The notes under the pieces: model-generated
What the model was told of the DNA's origin: nothing
The model's database searches: none
What the model saw: the letters and a program-made list of their open reading frames with translations, nothing else
Translations under genes and position numbers: made by a program
NCBI RefSeq assembly: GCF_038002765.1
Contig: NZ_JBBODE010000001.1
Coordinates: 496,001-560,000 of the forward strand
Direction: 5' to 3'
DNA length: 64,000 bases
Source: Peribacillus sp. FSL H8-0477
GTDB taxonomy: Bacteria > Bacillota > Bacilli > Bacillales > DSM-1321
Shown here: piece after piece, positions 46,367-54,988 of the stretch
How the letters are laid out: the number at the start of each line of letters is the position of its first letter
How positions within the stretch are numbered: position 1 is the stretch's first letter

Positions 46367-46732
46367 TTAGATGACCTCCTATAAAAAATCGTTCTATATG
46401 TTGCTAATGCCGTATACTCAGAAAGGCAAGAAATGTACAAATCTCAATAACCTCTGTGAAAAGAAAAAGTGTATGTGTTAGGCATGCGCGTTTATTAGCC
46501 TTATGTAAGATGAGGGGGTTCATATTAGTGGAATGAACACAATGGACTCAAATAAATTTTGTTTGGACTACTTTTACTATTATACTCCTATTAATTCAAA
46601 TCTGTTATTATTCTTTCTTCCCGACTTCAAAAATCGTGCAGACTCAGACTAACCATAAAAATAAGAACAATCCTTATGAATCCTTGCCACTCTCTAATTT
46701 TCCTTATCATTACCTATTTATTCGAAAAAAAA
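46367..46732. other. AT-rich gene-free region with weak coding signal
   Basis: No convincing gene. On the plus strand a frame from 46533 (MNTMDSNK) could join, by removing one T from the TTTT at 46557-46560, to a frame reading TIILLLIQICYYSFFPTSKI and on to about 46757, a possible single-span membrane protein. The ribosome site is poor and its end runs into the terminator of the sulfur operon, so I do not call it. Confidence 0.3.
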
Positions 46733-46775
46733 CCTTCATCTTACCAAAGGCAAGTTGAAAGTTTTTTTAGTGTGC
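46733..46775 (-). terminator. Terminator of the sulfur operon
   Basis: An imperfect 12-bp stem around AACCTTCATCTT and AAGTTGAAAGTT (two mismatches), flanked by runs of A and T on both sides, just after the TauE stop codon. Confidence 0.65.
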
Positions 46776-46777
46776 TA

Positions 46778-47554
46778 TTACACTATTCCCGCCCAAATTT
46801 TCACCGCTGTGGCTAAAATAAGAACCGCTAATATAATTTGAAGAATTTTTGTATTCATTTTTTTCCCTGCCATCGCTCCAAGCGGTGCAGCTATTATGCT
46901 CGCGATTATCATGATTAAGGCTGGATAATAGTCCACTTGCCCTGTAGATACTTTCCCCACAGTTGCTCCAATTGATGAAATGAAAGTAATTGCTAGCGAA
47001 GATGCAATCGTCACCCTGGTTGGGATTTTTAACACGACCAGCATAATTGGCACTAATAAAAAGCCCCCTGCAGCTCCAACAACTCCAGAACCTAGGCCAA
47101 CAATTAAGGCTAAAATCGCAGCAAGCCACTTATTAAAGGTTACCTGGTCTAAAGGAATATCGTCGATTCCCTTCTTAGGAATAAACATCATAACGGCTGC
47201 TATGATGGCTAGGATGCCATAAACAAGATTTATTCCGTTCTCTGACATAGACTGCGAACCAAAGCTCCCAATTACACTTCCGATTAAAACACTGATCCCC
47301 ATATAGATAATGAGGGTTTTATTTAAGTATCCGCCTTTACGATAGGCCCAGACACCTGAAATGGAAGCAAATAAAACTTGAACAGCACTTATTCCAGAGA
47401 CTTCGTGTGCACTGAAGGCCGCTAACCCAAAGATTGGCGGTATATACAAAAGCATCGGATATTTGATAATGGATCCGCCAATACCGAGCATTCCTGAAAT
47501 ATATGAGCCTATGAATCCAATTAAAAAGATCGTAATGATAAAACCGATATCCAT
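46778..47554 (-). CDS. TSUP family sulfite/sulfur-anion exporter (TauE/SafE)
   Basis: A 258-residue transporter with about eight helices and the two TSUP repeat motifs: [20 protein letters not shown] near 15 and [20 protein letters not shown] near 152. Members export sulfite, thiosulfate or related anions. It is the last gene of the persulfide operon, so release of oxidised sulfur products is the likely job. AAGGAGG lies before ATG. A hairpin precedes it, so its level may be lowered relative to the upstream genes. Confidence 0.9.
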   Translation of the reverse strand: MDIGFIITIFLIGFIGSYISGMLGIGGSIIKYPMLLYIPPIFGLAAFSAHEVSGISAVQVLFASISGVWAYRKGGYLNKTLIIYMGISVLIGSVIGSFGSQSMSENGINLVYGILAIIAAVMMFIPKKGIDDIPLDQVTFNKWLAAILALIVGLGSGVVGAAGGFLLVPIMLVVLKIPTRVTIASSLAITFISSIGATVGKVSTGQVDYYPALIMIIASIIAAPLGAMAGKKMNTKILQIILAVLILATAVKIWAGIV

Positions 47555-47571
47555 TTTAATCCTCCTTTAAA

Positions 47572-47595
47572 AGAAGGGAACCCTACTTGGTTCCC
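47572..47595 (-). terminator. Internal hairpin between tusA-like and tauE-like genes
   Basis: GGGAACC pairs with GGTTCCC (plus about 47577-47594). On the minus strand TTCTTTT follows. It may act as an attenuator inside the operon. Confidence 0.55.
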
Positions 47596-47603
47596 TCTTA
47601 CAA

Positions 47604-47831
47604 TCAGCCTTTTTTAATCCAAAATTTAAATACATCATTTTCTTCTGTAGATTCCAACAGCTCATGTCCGCCAGATCTAGACCAAGCGGCTAAATCAGCT
47701 TTTGCACCTTTATCTGTAGCATGGATTTCTAACACTTGACCTGATTCTAGTTCATTGATAGCTTTCTTTGTTTTTACAATGGGCATCGGACAAGCTAATC
47801 CTTTTGCGTCTAATACTTTATCTGAATTCAT
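47604..47831 (-). CDS. TusA-family sulfurtransferase
   Basis: A 75-residue TusA/SirA-like protein. The catalytic Cys is in LDAKGLACPMPIVKTKKAIN (Cys14). It carries a persulfide between rhodanese-type donors and acceptors. It is closely related to the N-terminal half of the TusA-rhodanese fusion at 49018. In an operon with rhodaneses and a persulfide-dioxygenase-like enzyme, as in the Staphylococcus aureus cst system. Confidence 0.92.
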   Translation of the reverse strand: MNSDKVLDAKGLACPMPIVKTKKAINELESGQVLEIHATDKGAKADLAAWSRSGGHELLESTEENDVFKFWIKKG

Positions 47832-47862
47832 CTTTTATTCCCCGATTCGTAATAGTTTTTTA

Positions 47863-48990
47863 TTAACGTACTGCACAACGATTGGGTCCAATCTCCATTT
47901 CACGTTGTTTTTCACTATCTGGCGTGATTTTTCCCATGTTTGTTTCCCGAATTTCTTGGTAGGCATTTGGTTGTGGAGGTAAGTTTCCAGTAACCATTGC
48001 TCTAAACTCTTTCTCATCTTTCATATTTAAGCCATGATTTTCTGCAAATAACGTTCCTAACTTCTTAGCAACACTACCGTTTCCATTCAGTTCTTCAATG
48101 ATCATAAAGTGTGAAGGTAAGACAATTAGCTCGTCCGACAATTGTCTATAGCGATGATAGAGCGTTTCTCTAAGATCACCCACCCAATCCTCTGCTAATC
48201 CAGCTAGATCTGGTCTGCCAATTGAATCGATGAATAAGATATCTCCAGAAAGTAAGTACTTTTCATCGACAACAAATGATGTAGAACCAATTGTATGGCC
48301 AGGTGAGTAAAGAGCATGAATGTCTATTGCTGTACTCCCAATCGTTATAACATTTCCACCTTCTAATGCCTGATATGCAAATGTAACTTCAGCTGCATCT
48401 TTAGGAGGTAACCAATACGTAGCATTGGTTCGTTCTGCAATTTGTCTTCCACCCGAAATGTGATCTGCATGTAAGTGTGTATCTAATACATGTGTGATTT
48501 TCACTTCTTTACTCGCTGCAAATTCAAGATAGACGTCCGTCATTCTAGTTGAATCGATGACCGCCGCTTCACCGTTAGAAATAACCATATAAGATAGACA
48601 CCCTTTGCCAAGACGAACGAACTGATAAATTTCAGCTCCATCATGCAAATCGCCGATTTTAACTGGTTCTAAATGTTCACTCCAAGCTTTCATGCCGCCT
48701 TTTAAATAAGACACCGAACGTCCAGCTTCAGATAACATATCAGCTACCATAATCGATGAGCCTTCTTTTGCACAGACAACAAGTACATCTTTATCAGCTG
48801 GCATTCTTTCCATCACTTCTTCAACGCCATCTAACAAATCAAAGTAAGGAGTATTAAAGATTTCAATGCCCTCTCCTTCAATTTTCCAATCGTTAAAATC
48901 ACTTTCATTTCGTACATCCAAAATAAATAAATCTTCTTTATTAATGACCTTTTGTGCAATTTCTTTAGCTGTCATTACATTTACAGTCAT
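47863..48990 (-). CDS. Rhodanese-MBL fusion, persulfide dioxygenase-like
   Basis: A 375-residue fusion. Residues about 1-110 are a rhodanese ([11 protein letters not shown] near 26, active loop VVCAKEGSS near 72). Residues about 120-330 are a metallo-beta-lactamase fold: [11 protein letters not shown] near 170, SPGHTIGS near 229, [17 protein letters not shown] near 248. The end reads [11 protein letters not shown]. The Fe-binding set matches ETHE1-type persulfide dioxygenases, which turn persulfide into sulfite. In S. aureus CstB the order is MBL then rhodanese; here it is reversed. Confidence 0.9.
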   Translation of the reverse strand: MTVNVMTAKEIAQKVINKEDLFILDVRNESDFNDWKIEGEGIEIFNTPYFDLLDGVEEVMERMPADKDVLVVCAKEGSSIMVADMLSEAGRSVSYLKGGMKAWSEHLEPVKIGDLHDGAEIYQFVRLGKGCLSYMVISNGEAAVIDSTRMTDVYLEFAASKEVKITHVLDTHLHADHISGGRQIAERTNATYWLPPKDAAEVTFAYQALEGGNVITIGSTAIDIHALYSPGHTIGSTSFVVDEKYLLSGDILFIDSIGRPDLAGLAEDWVGDLRETLYHRYRQLSDELIVLPSHFMIIEELNGNGSVAKKLGTLFAENHGLNMKDEKEFRAMVTGNLPPQPNAYQEIRETNMGKITPDSEKQREMEIGPNRCAVR

Positions 48991-49017
48991 GAACTATTCC
49001 TCCAGTATTCGTTATAG

Positions 49018-49584
49018 TTAGCTAATTGACTTTTCAGTAGGTCCATTCCATTGACTCATTCCCGGAACAACATTAATGACTTGCTTGAAGCCTGCCGATG
49101 TAAGTTTTTGTGCAGCTAAATCACTTCGGCTGCCTGTCCGGCAAATGACATGAATTTCTGTATTTTTATCCAATTCACTTAATCGTTCTTCTAGTTCCCC
49201 TAAAGGCAACGATACAGCGTTTGGAATATGACTAAAGACAAACTCTGCTGATTCACGTACGTCAACTACTACTGGCTTTTGGTTTTCCATTTTAGACAGC
49301 AGATCATCATTAGAAATCACATTTTCATGTTTCTTTTCTATTTGTTCATCACTACTTGATTTTCTTATATAATGTTTTAGAACCGTTCCTTCTTCAACTG
49401 TACCTAAATATTGATGTCCGGTACTTTCTGACCAAGCTTTCATGTCTGCAGTTGATCCTTTATCTGTTGCTTGAATTTCTAACACATGTCCAGCGTCCAT
49501 AGCGTTCATCGCTTTTTTCGTTTTTACAATCGGCATCGGACACGCTAACCCTTTTGCGTCTAATATTGAATTTGTTTTAATCAT
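49018..49584 (-). CDS. TusA-rhodanese fusion sulfurtransferase
   Basis: A 188-residue fusion like S. aureus CstA. The N-terminal TusA domain has LDAKGLACPMPIVKTKKAMN (Cys15). A linker around 78-95 leads to the C-terminal rhodanese with DVRESAEFVFSHIPNAVSLP near 107 and loop VICRTGSRSDLA near 144. It can pass sulfur from the rhodanese to its own TusA cysteine. GAGGAGG lies before ATG. Confidence 0.92.
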   Translation of the reverse strand: MIKTNSILDAKGLACPMPIVKTKKAMNAMDAGHVLEIQATDKGSTADMKAWSESTGHQYLGTVEEGTVLKHYIRKSSSDEQIEKKHENVISNDDLLSKMENQKPVVVDVRESAEFVFSHIPNAVSLPLGELEERLSELDKNTEIHVICRTGSRSDLAAQKLTSAGFKQVINVVPGMSQWNGPTEKSIS

Positions 49585-49641
49585 TACCGTTTCCTCCTCT
49601 AAAATAAAATACGGGTGGGGGTATAATAATTTTTAAAAAAA

Positions 49642-49938
49642 TTATACAGTTTTCCCCTTATAATGAAGCATTCCACCAGTCATATTCCTAACGTTGTATC
49701 CATTATTCTCAAGAATAGCAGCCGCCATTGAACTTCGATTGCCTGAACGACAGATTATGATATATTCTTTGGATTTATCTAATTCATCCAGTTTATCTTC
49801 TATTAATCCTAAAGGGATATTCGTTGCGTTGGGAATCATCCCTTCGGCCGCTTCCTCTTCTTCGCGAACATCAATCATATGAATTGGCGTATTACTCTTT
49901 ACTAAAGCCTCTACTTCTGAAGTTGTGATCACTTTCAT
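49642..49938 (-). CDS. Single-domain rhodanese
   Basis: About 98 residues. DVREEEEAAEGMIPNATNIP near 23 and active loop IICRSGNRSSMAA near 63 define a thiosulfate/persulfide sulfurtransferase. ATG at 49938 is preferred because AAGGAGGG lies nine bases upstream; a TTG at 49944 is closer. Part of the sulfur operon. Confidence 0.92.
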   Translation of the reverse strand: MKVITTSEVEALVKSNTPIHMIDVREEEEAAEGMIPNATNIPLGLIEDKLDELDKSKEYIIICRSGNRSSMAAAILENNGYNVRNMTGGMLHYKGKTV

Positions 49939-49959
49939 AAACAAATACCCTCCTTAAAA

Positions 49960-50322
49960 TTAGTGCCAAGCACTAATGCCGCCTTTAACATTTGTTATCT
50001 GTGTAAACCCAAGCTTTTTTAAAGTTTTACTTGCTTTACTGCTCCTCATTCCACTTTGACAAATCACAATCACTTCTTGTTCCTTTGAAAGTTCTTGTGC
50101 TCTTTTCTGTAGTTCGAACAAGGGAATATTTTTAAAGTTCCTGATGTGATTACCTCGAAACTCCTGAGGCGTTCGAACATCAATAAACTGCTTCCCCTTT
50201 TTAGTCAACTCAAGCTTTAGCTCTGACGTACTAATGCTCTTAATTCCCTTTGCAGGAACTAACCGTTGGTATAAAAACCAGCCAAGAGCTACAATCAATA
50301 TAGCATTTATAATGGTATTCAT
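49960..50322 (-). CDS. Membrane-anchored rhodanese
   Basis: A 120-residue protein. One N-terminal helix (residues 3-19, TIINAILIVALGWFLY) anchors a rhodanese domain (DVRTPQEFRGNHIRNFKNIP near 49, loop VICQSGMRSSKA near 87). It is the YqhL-like type. It may take persulfide at the membrane, where quinone-dependent sulfide oxidation would occur. AAGGAG before ATG. Confidence 0.9.
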   Translation of the reverse strand: MNTIINAILIVALGWFLYQRLVPAKGIKSISTSELKLELTKKGKQFIDVRTPQEFRGNHIRNFKNIPLFELQKRAQELSKEQEVIVICQSGMRSSKASKTLKKLGFTQITNVKGGISAWH

Positions 50323-50340
50323 ATGGCAGACTCCTTTTTC

Positions 50341-50820
50341 TTAAATAAATAGGTTTACGTTACCGTCCTCTGCATCTGCTAGATAAGCGGCCACACCTGC
50401 ATATTCAATTCCATCTAGTAATTCTGGTTGCTGCAAACCCAATAAGTCCATTGTCATCGTGCAAGCGATTAGCTTCACTTCTTGTTCTTGTGCCATCTCT
50501 ATTAGTTGCGGAAGAGTCATTGCATTATGTTTTTTCATAACATGCTTAATCATTTTAGGACCCATTCCAGCAAAGTTCATGTTGGATATTCCCATTTTAT
50601 CTGCGCCTCTTGGCATCATTTTGGCAAACATTTTTTCTAGGAATCCTTTTTTTAACATAACCGGCTCGTCCTTACGCAGCGCATTTAATCCCCAGAACGT
50701 GTGGAAGATGACTACCTCATGATCATAAGCTGCTGCTCCATTGGCAATAATATAAGCGGCCATAGCCTTATCATAATCCCCGCTAAATAATACAATGGTT
50801 GTTTTTTTCTTTTCACTCAT
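50341..50820 (-). CDS. DsrE/DsrF-like family protein
   Basis: About 159 residues. DsrE/DrsE fold with VVIFHTFWGLNALRKDEP near 42 and a conserved Cys in KLIACTMTMDLLGLQ near 120. Such proteins hold or relay sulfane sulfur. ATG at 50820 is preferred, with GGAGG upstream; the frame is open ten more codons. First gene of the sulfur operon, directly behind the three ATACCC...GGGTAT sites. Confidence 0.9.
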   Translation of the reverse strand: MSEKKKTTIVLFSGDYDKAMAAYIIANGAAAYDHEVVIFHTFWGLNALRKDEPVMLKKGFLEKMFAKMMPRGADKMGISNMNFAGMGPKMIKHVMKKHNAMTLPQLIEMAQEQEVKLIACTMTMDLLGLQQPELLDGIEYAGVAAYLADAEDGNVNLFI

Positions 50821-50841
50821 TTGTTTTTCCTCCAATATTCT

Positions 50842-50857
50842 ATACCCCAAGGGGTAT
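50842..50857. promoter_or_regulatory. CsoR/CstR-type operator 1
   Basis: ATACCCCAAGGGGTAT, a perfect palindrome with 7-bp arms, lies 22 bases upstream of the DsrE-like start. It matches the TACCC...GGGTA form bound by CsoR/CstR/RcnR-type repressors. No regulator gene of this family is in the window. Confidence 0.8.
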
Positions 50858-50885
50858 TTATTTATTTAAATTTTTTTGTCTTGAT

Positions 50886-50915
50886 TTAACTCACATACCC
50901 ATAGGGGTATATACT
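50886..50915 (+). promoter_or_regulatory. Plus-strand promoter with CsoR/CstR-type operator 2
   Basis: TTAACT (50886-50891), an 18-bp spacer and TATACT (50910-50915) form a plausible promoter towards the P1B ATPase. The spacer is largely filled by the operator ATACCCATAGGGGTAT (50895-50910). Confidence 0.65.
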
Positions 50916-51035
50916 AGGCTAAAAAGTAAAGTTCGTCAACCCTCATTTTCTGAGTGCTATCGAACTTACTTTTCTGGTTTGAACTGAATATTATTACTGA
51001 TCCATAAAAAGAGGTTGGCCTCTTCTTGCACTCTT

Positions 51036-51064
51036 ATAATATACCCCATAGGGTATGTTGTCAA
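51036..51064 (-). promoter_or_regulatory. Sulfur operon promoter with CsoR/CstR-type operator 3
   Basis: On the minus strand TTGACA (plus 51059-51064), a 17-bp spacer and TATTAT (51036-51041) make a near-consensus sigma-A promoter. The operator ATACCCCATAGGGTAT (51041-51056) fills the spacer, so repressor binding would block polymerase directly. Confidence 0.85.
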
Positions 51065-51212
51065 GAGCCTAAACCGAACCTTACAGATGGCACCTGCAAT
51101 CGAGTTTAGAAGATCTATATGATGTATCAAGTTATTTTGATGGGGAAAACTAATGAACATGCCCTTTGATTAGAATTACTACTAACCAAGCCTCTATAAG
51201 AAAGGATCTACT

Positions 51213-53108
51213 ATGAATGCTAAGAGTAAACAAGATGTGACGCTTTGGAGTAAACTTAAGCCGCATATAGAGTTAATTGCAGCATGTTTTTGCGGCGTAC
51301 TCATAATCATTGGGTGGATTCTATCTAAAAACGGAGCTGAATCCTATTCGACTTATGTATACGTGTTAGCCTTTATTATCGGGGGGATGGCGAAAGCCAA
51401 AGAAGGTATACTTGACACCATTGAAACAAAAAAATTAAACGTTGAAATTCTAATGATTTTAGCCGCTTTAGGTTCTGCACTTATTGGCTATTGGACCGAG
51501 GGAGCCATTCTAATCTTTATCTTCTCTTTAAGTGGGGCTTTAGAAACATATACAATGAACAAAAGTCACAAGGAAATCTCTGCTTTAATGGATTTGCAAC
51601 CGGAAGAAGCCACTCTTCTCGCTAGTGGAAAGGAAAGAAGAGTTGGTATATCCGAATTGAAAATCGGAGACCAAATCTTAATTAAAGCTGGAGAACGTGT
51701 TCCATCAGATGGAATAATCATTAAAGGACAAACGAACTTAGATGAAGCGGCCATTACAGGAGAATCAATTCCAGTAAGTAAAACGATTAATGATGAAGTA
51801 TTTGCTGGCACCGTTAATTTAAGAGGCACCCTTATCGTTGAATTGACTAAAACTCAAGAGGAAACCCTTTTTAATAAAATCATTCTGCTCGTTCAATCTG
51901 CACAGAGTGTGAAATCTCCATCCCAGCAATTTATTGAAAAATTTGAAGGTAGATATGTAAATGTTGTTCTTATCGCTGTCCTGCTTATGATGTTTGTCCC
52001 GCACTATTTATTTCATTGGGACTGGAAAGAAACGATTTATCGTGCCATGGTGCTACTTGTCGTGGCTTCTCCTTGCGCACTCGCCGCTTCTGTTATGCCA
52101 GCAACTTTATCAGCGATTTCTAATGGTGCCCGCCATGGCATATTATTTAAAGGCGGGGTTCATTTAGAAAATTTAGGACACTTAAAAGCCATTGCCTTAG
52201 ACAAGACTGGAACATTAACGAAAGGGAAACCTGAGGTGGTTGATGTTTTGTATCGAGAGGATTATACGATGGAAACATTTCTCCTGCATGTAGCATCAGT
52301 GGAGAAATACTCAACTCATCCGCTCGCCCAATCCATCGTTGCTTATGCTTCTAAACATAGCATTCTCGATCTTATTAAGCCCGAAACGTCTGAAGATATC
52401 TCAGGTTTTGGTGCAAGCGCACGCATTGCCGGCGTGACCTGGAAAGTCGGGAAAGCAGATTTTGTTGGGGCTGAGGAAGCAAGAGCTTTTCAAAACGGGA
52501 TTGCGGAAACATTGGCCAGCGAAGGAAAAACCATGGTTTATGCCTCTGATCAGCAAGGGCTAGTTGGTTTGATAACACTTAAAGATGTCATCCGTCAAGA
52601 AACCATTGATGCAATTGATAAACTAAAATCGATAGGCGTGCAGATCTATATGTTAACAGGTGACAGCCAGGCCACGGCGAAAGCCATTGCAGCAGAAAGC
52701 CACATTAATGGATTCGTTGCAGAATGCCTGCCTGAGACAAAAGTGGATGAAATAAAAAAATTACAAGATCAATATGGCACCGTTGCGATGGTTGGAGACG
52801 GGATTAATGACGCTCCAGCATTGGCGACAGCATCCATTGGGATTGCTATGGGTGAGGGATCTGACGTAGCCTTAGAAACTGCTGATGTTGTCTTAATGAA
52901 AAACAATCTTTCACTAATTGCAGACGCTGTTCTTCTGTCTAAAAAAATGAATAAAATTGTAAAGCAAAATGTATTCTTTTCAATTTTCGTAATCATTTTA
53001 CTGGTTTGCTCCAATTTTCTTCAGTTACTGAATTTACCGTACGGAGTAATCGGACACGAAGGAAGTACAATACTTGTTATTTTGAACGGCCTACGACTTT
53101 TAAAATAA
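51213..53108 (+). CDS. P1B-type heavy-metal-transporting ATPase, ZosA/CadA-like
   Basis: A 631-residue P1B ATPase with no N-terminal CxxC metal-binding domain. Membrane motif SPCALAASVMPATLSAISNG near 286, phosphorylation site DKTGTLTKGKPEV near 329, HP motif STHPLAQSIV near 367, and GDGINDAPALATASIGIAMG near 529. The SPC motif and length resemble B. subtilis ZosA (zinc). It is divergent from the sulfur operon and may share its repressor sites. Metal and direction are not certain from sequence; a thiol- or persulfide-linked role is inferred from context. Confidence 0.9.
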   Translation: MNAKSKQDVTLWSKLKPHIELIAACFCGVLIIIGWILSKNGAESYSTYVYVLAFIIGGMAKAKEGILDTIETKKLNVEILMILAALGSALIGYWTEGAILIFIFSLSGALETYTMNKSHKEISALMDLQPEEATLLASGKERRVGISELKIGDQILIKAGERVPSDGIIIKGQTNLDEAAITGESIPVSKTINDEVFAGTVNLRGTLIVELTKTQEETLFNKIILLVQSAQSVKSPSQQFIEKFEGRYVNVVLIAVLLMMFVPHYLFHWDWKETIYRAMVLLVVASPCALAASVMPATLSAISNGARHGILFKGGVHLENLGHLKAIALDKTGTLTKGKPEVVDVLYREDYTMETFLLHVASVEKYSTHPLAQSIVAYASKHSILDLIKPETSEDISGFGASARIAGVTWKVGKADFVGAEEARAFQNGIAETLASEGKTMVYASDQQGLVGLITLKDVIRQETIDAIDKLKSIGVQIYMLTGDSQATAKAIAAESHINGFVAECLPETKVDEIKKLQDQYGTVAMVGDGINDAPALATASIGIAMGEGSDVALETADVVLMKNNLSLIADAVLLSKKMNKIVKQNVFFSIFVIILLVCSNFLQLLNLPYGVIGHEGSTILVILNGLRLLK

Positions 53109-53113
53109 GCAAG

Positions 53114-53806
53114 CTAATTCACCTCTATAACAAATGTAAAGGAGACTTTACCATTAGCCCATAAAGCGATTGCTTCATAGATATACCGTCCTTTTTCAGC
53201 AGGAACGATAATAGGGTACTCTTCCCGTTCCCTACTTTCTGTTTCTGCATTCCAACGATAGACAATCAGTGTTGGTTTTTGTTCCACCTCTATGGTCAGT
53301 CTACTGTTTGGCTTTGCATGGATGGCTTTAAACTTTTCAGCAATTTGAAGGGGACTTGCGGCATCTGTTTGCTGAACTTGATTCCCGTTTCGCCACTCAA
53401 AACCGCCTCTTTGCATGTTATATCGTTTTTGATTGATTGTTACGAATCCAGGGAGGGCAGATGGAAAACCATCTTTTTCAAAAATAAATTCCGGTAAAGG
53501 TGTTGCTGACTGAATATTTAAGGCTCTCGCTTGTGCAGGTATTGAATTACTAATGACCCCATCGATCCATACGACTACTTCCTGACCTTGCACATATTCA
53601 TCTAAATGATCGCTTTCATTTAGTTTGATCCAAATCAAGCCATGCTTTCGGTCATCTATTAACAATCGGTTTTCTTTCGTGTCTATCTCCGTAATAATAC
53701 CTTTTCTATCAATTTCACCTTTAGCTGCTCCGTTTTGAGAACAGCCTGCTATGATAAAACAAATCACTACTAACCAAAACGTCTTTCTATACATGCAATT
53801 TTTCAT
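53114..53806 (-). CDS. DUF3221-like lipoprotein
   Basis: About 230 residues. Signal peptide with lipobox IIAGC (WLVVICFIIAGC), then a beta-rich region with KGIITEIDTKENRLLID and GQEVVVWIDGVISNSIPAQA, the pattern of DUF3221. The second half, with KPTLIVYRWNAETESREREE, may be a separate beta domain. Start is uncertain: GTG, ATG 53806 and a later ATG are close together. Function unknown; it lies convergent with the P1B ATPase. Confidence 0.7.
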   Translation of the reverse strand: MKNCMYRKTFWLVVICFIIAGCSQNGAAKGEIDRKGIITEIDTKENRLLIDDRKHGLIWIKLNESDHLDEYVQGQEVVVWIDGVISNSIPAQARALNIQSATPLPEFIFEKDGFPSALPGFVTINQKRYNMQRGGFEWRNGNQVQQTDAASPLQIAEKFKAIHAKPNSRLTIEVEQKPTLIVYRWNAETESREREEYPIIVPAEKGRYIYEAIALWANGKVSFTFVIEVN

Positions 53807-53861
53807 CACCTTTCTTAACCTGAATAGACGATAATTTTCATTAATAGTTTCACAACATAAC

Positions 53862-53893
53862 AAAAAACAACCTAGCATAATAGGTTGTTTTTT
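53862..53893. terminator. Terminator after the YdhK-like gene
   Basis: AAAAAACAACCTA (53862-53874) pairs with TAGGTTGTTTTTT (from 53881). T-rich on both strands. Confidence 0.85.
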
Positions 53894-53905
53894 AAAATTC
53901 ATACC

Positions 53906-54442
53906 TTACTTTAATTCACTTTCAACAAGCCACTTATGATTGGTTACTTTTTCACCACCTGTTGTCGGCGTGTAATCAATCATATAAACGGTTGTTTTTT
54001 CGGCTGATTCAATCGTTGCTTCTGCACCTTTCATCCCTTTCATATGATTTGCTTCAATGATTACTTCCGTACCAGGTTCCAACATTTTGTCTCCTGCATC
54101 TTTAATTTCTTCTTGAATGACCCATTTATGGTTGTTGATTGGTTCTTTGCTCTTCCCTGATTCAGGTATGTATGAAACAGTGTAAGCCGTTGTCTCATAA
54201 GCGCCAGTAACAGTGGCTTCTGCACCTTTCATCCCCTTCATATGATCCGTATTTATGATTGCTTTACTTCCAATGTCATACGTTGGGTTTTCAGCAGCTC
54301 CTAAGTTACTTGGTACTTCGGACTCCCCGTGAATGTGCTCGTTGCTGTGTTTAGAACTAGAATCTTCTTTTTCGTTGGCACAGGCAGTTAAGGTCATTGC
54401 TGCTGCTAACATAACTCCCGCTATCATCTTTGTTTTTATCAT
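53906..54442 (-). CDS. YdhK family lipoprotein with two DUF1541 repeats
   Basis: About 178 residues. Lipobox LTAC, a His/Ser/Glu-rich linker, then two tandem DUF1541 units, each with DHMKGMKGAEATV or NHMKGMKGAEATI and ending NHKWVIQEEI or NHKWLVESEL. The His/Met clusters suggest metal binding at the cell surface; relatives are often carried with copper-resistance genes. ATG 54442 is chosen for the GGAGG 8 bases upstream. Probably co-transcribed with the DUF302 gene. Confidence 0.88.
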   Translation of the reverse strand: MIKTKMIAGVMLAAAMTLTACANEKEDSSSKHSNEHIHGESEVPSNLGAAENPTYDIGSKAIINTDHMKGMKGAEATVTGAYETTAYTVSYIPESGKSKEPINNHKWVIQEEIKDAGDKMLEPGTEVIIEANHMKGMKGAEATIESAEKTTVYMIDYTPTTGGEKVTNHKWLVESELK

Positions 54443-54471
54443 ATGAATATCCTCCATTGTTGGTAGTCTAA

Positions 54472-54861
54472 TTAAATACTTTTATCCAAAACCTTAATTA
54501 ACGTTTCTTCAATCTCAACAGCAATTTCTTTCAGCTTAGAATCTTCTATCATTTCCATCATTACCGTTGGCTTCGGCATACCAATATTCGTCAGCCCTTC
54601 CTTCTCATACACCGTAATTTTACAAGGAAGAAAATACCCTACAAGTTCATTTACCCCTAATACTCTTGCTGCTGCTTCTGGATTACACACCTCTAAAATA
54701 CGATAAGGCTGCTTAAAGTTCTCTATCCCTTTTTCCTGTAACTTTTCAGTTAAGTCTAACATCCAAAGTACGCCAAATTTTTCGTTTTTTAAGTTTGTTT
54801 CTAAGGCTGTAATGGCCTCATCAATAGATTTATCTGTTTGCACTGTATAATGAAACATCAT
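54472..54861 (-). CDS. DUF302 family protein
   Basis: A 129-residue DUF302 protein: IDEAITALETNLKNEKFGVL near 14, then ILEVCNPEAAARVLGVNELV with a conserved Cys near 59, and GYFLPCKITVYEKEG. The fold is known but the function is not; relatives occur with metal- and sulfur-handling genes. Adjacent to the YdhK-like lipoprotein with a 29-base gap. Confidence 0.85.
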   Translation of the reverse strand: MMFHYTVQTDKSIDEAITALETNLKNEKFGVLWMLDLTEKLQEKGIENFKQPYRILEVCNPEAAARVLGVNELVGYFLPCKITVYEKEGLTNIGMPKPTVMMEMIEDSKLKEIAVEIEETLIKVLDKSI

Positions 54862-54988
54862 ATCGCTCCCTTATTTGTCATTTTGTAAAGTTATACCTCT
54901 ATGCCACTCACATTAAACATTGGTTTATATACTACTATACTGGTGATAATAAATACCGTAACTATTGAAAGGCAGGATGTGTTGTTAA

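Noticed and set aside
46533..46757. Frameshifted small membrane protein gene
   Set aside because: Requires removal of a T at 46557-46560, has a poor start context and runs into the terminator of the sulfur operon. Described as an uncertain region instead.
49607..49626. Fourth CsoR/CstR operator inside the sulfur operon (ATACGGGTGGGGGTAT)
   Set aside because: Only the outer ATAC/GTAT and right G-run fit; the left arm lacks the C-run, so it is not a convincing palindrome.
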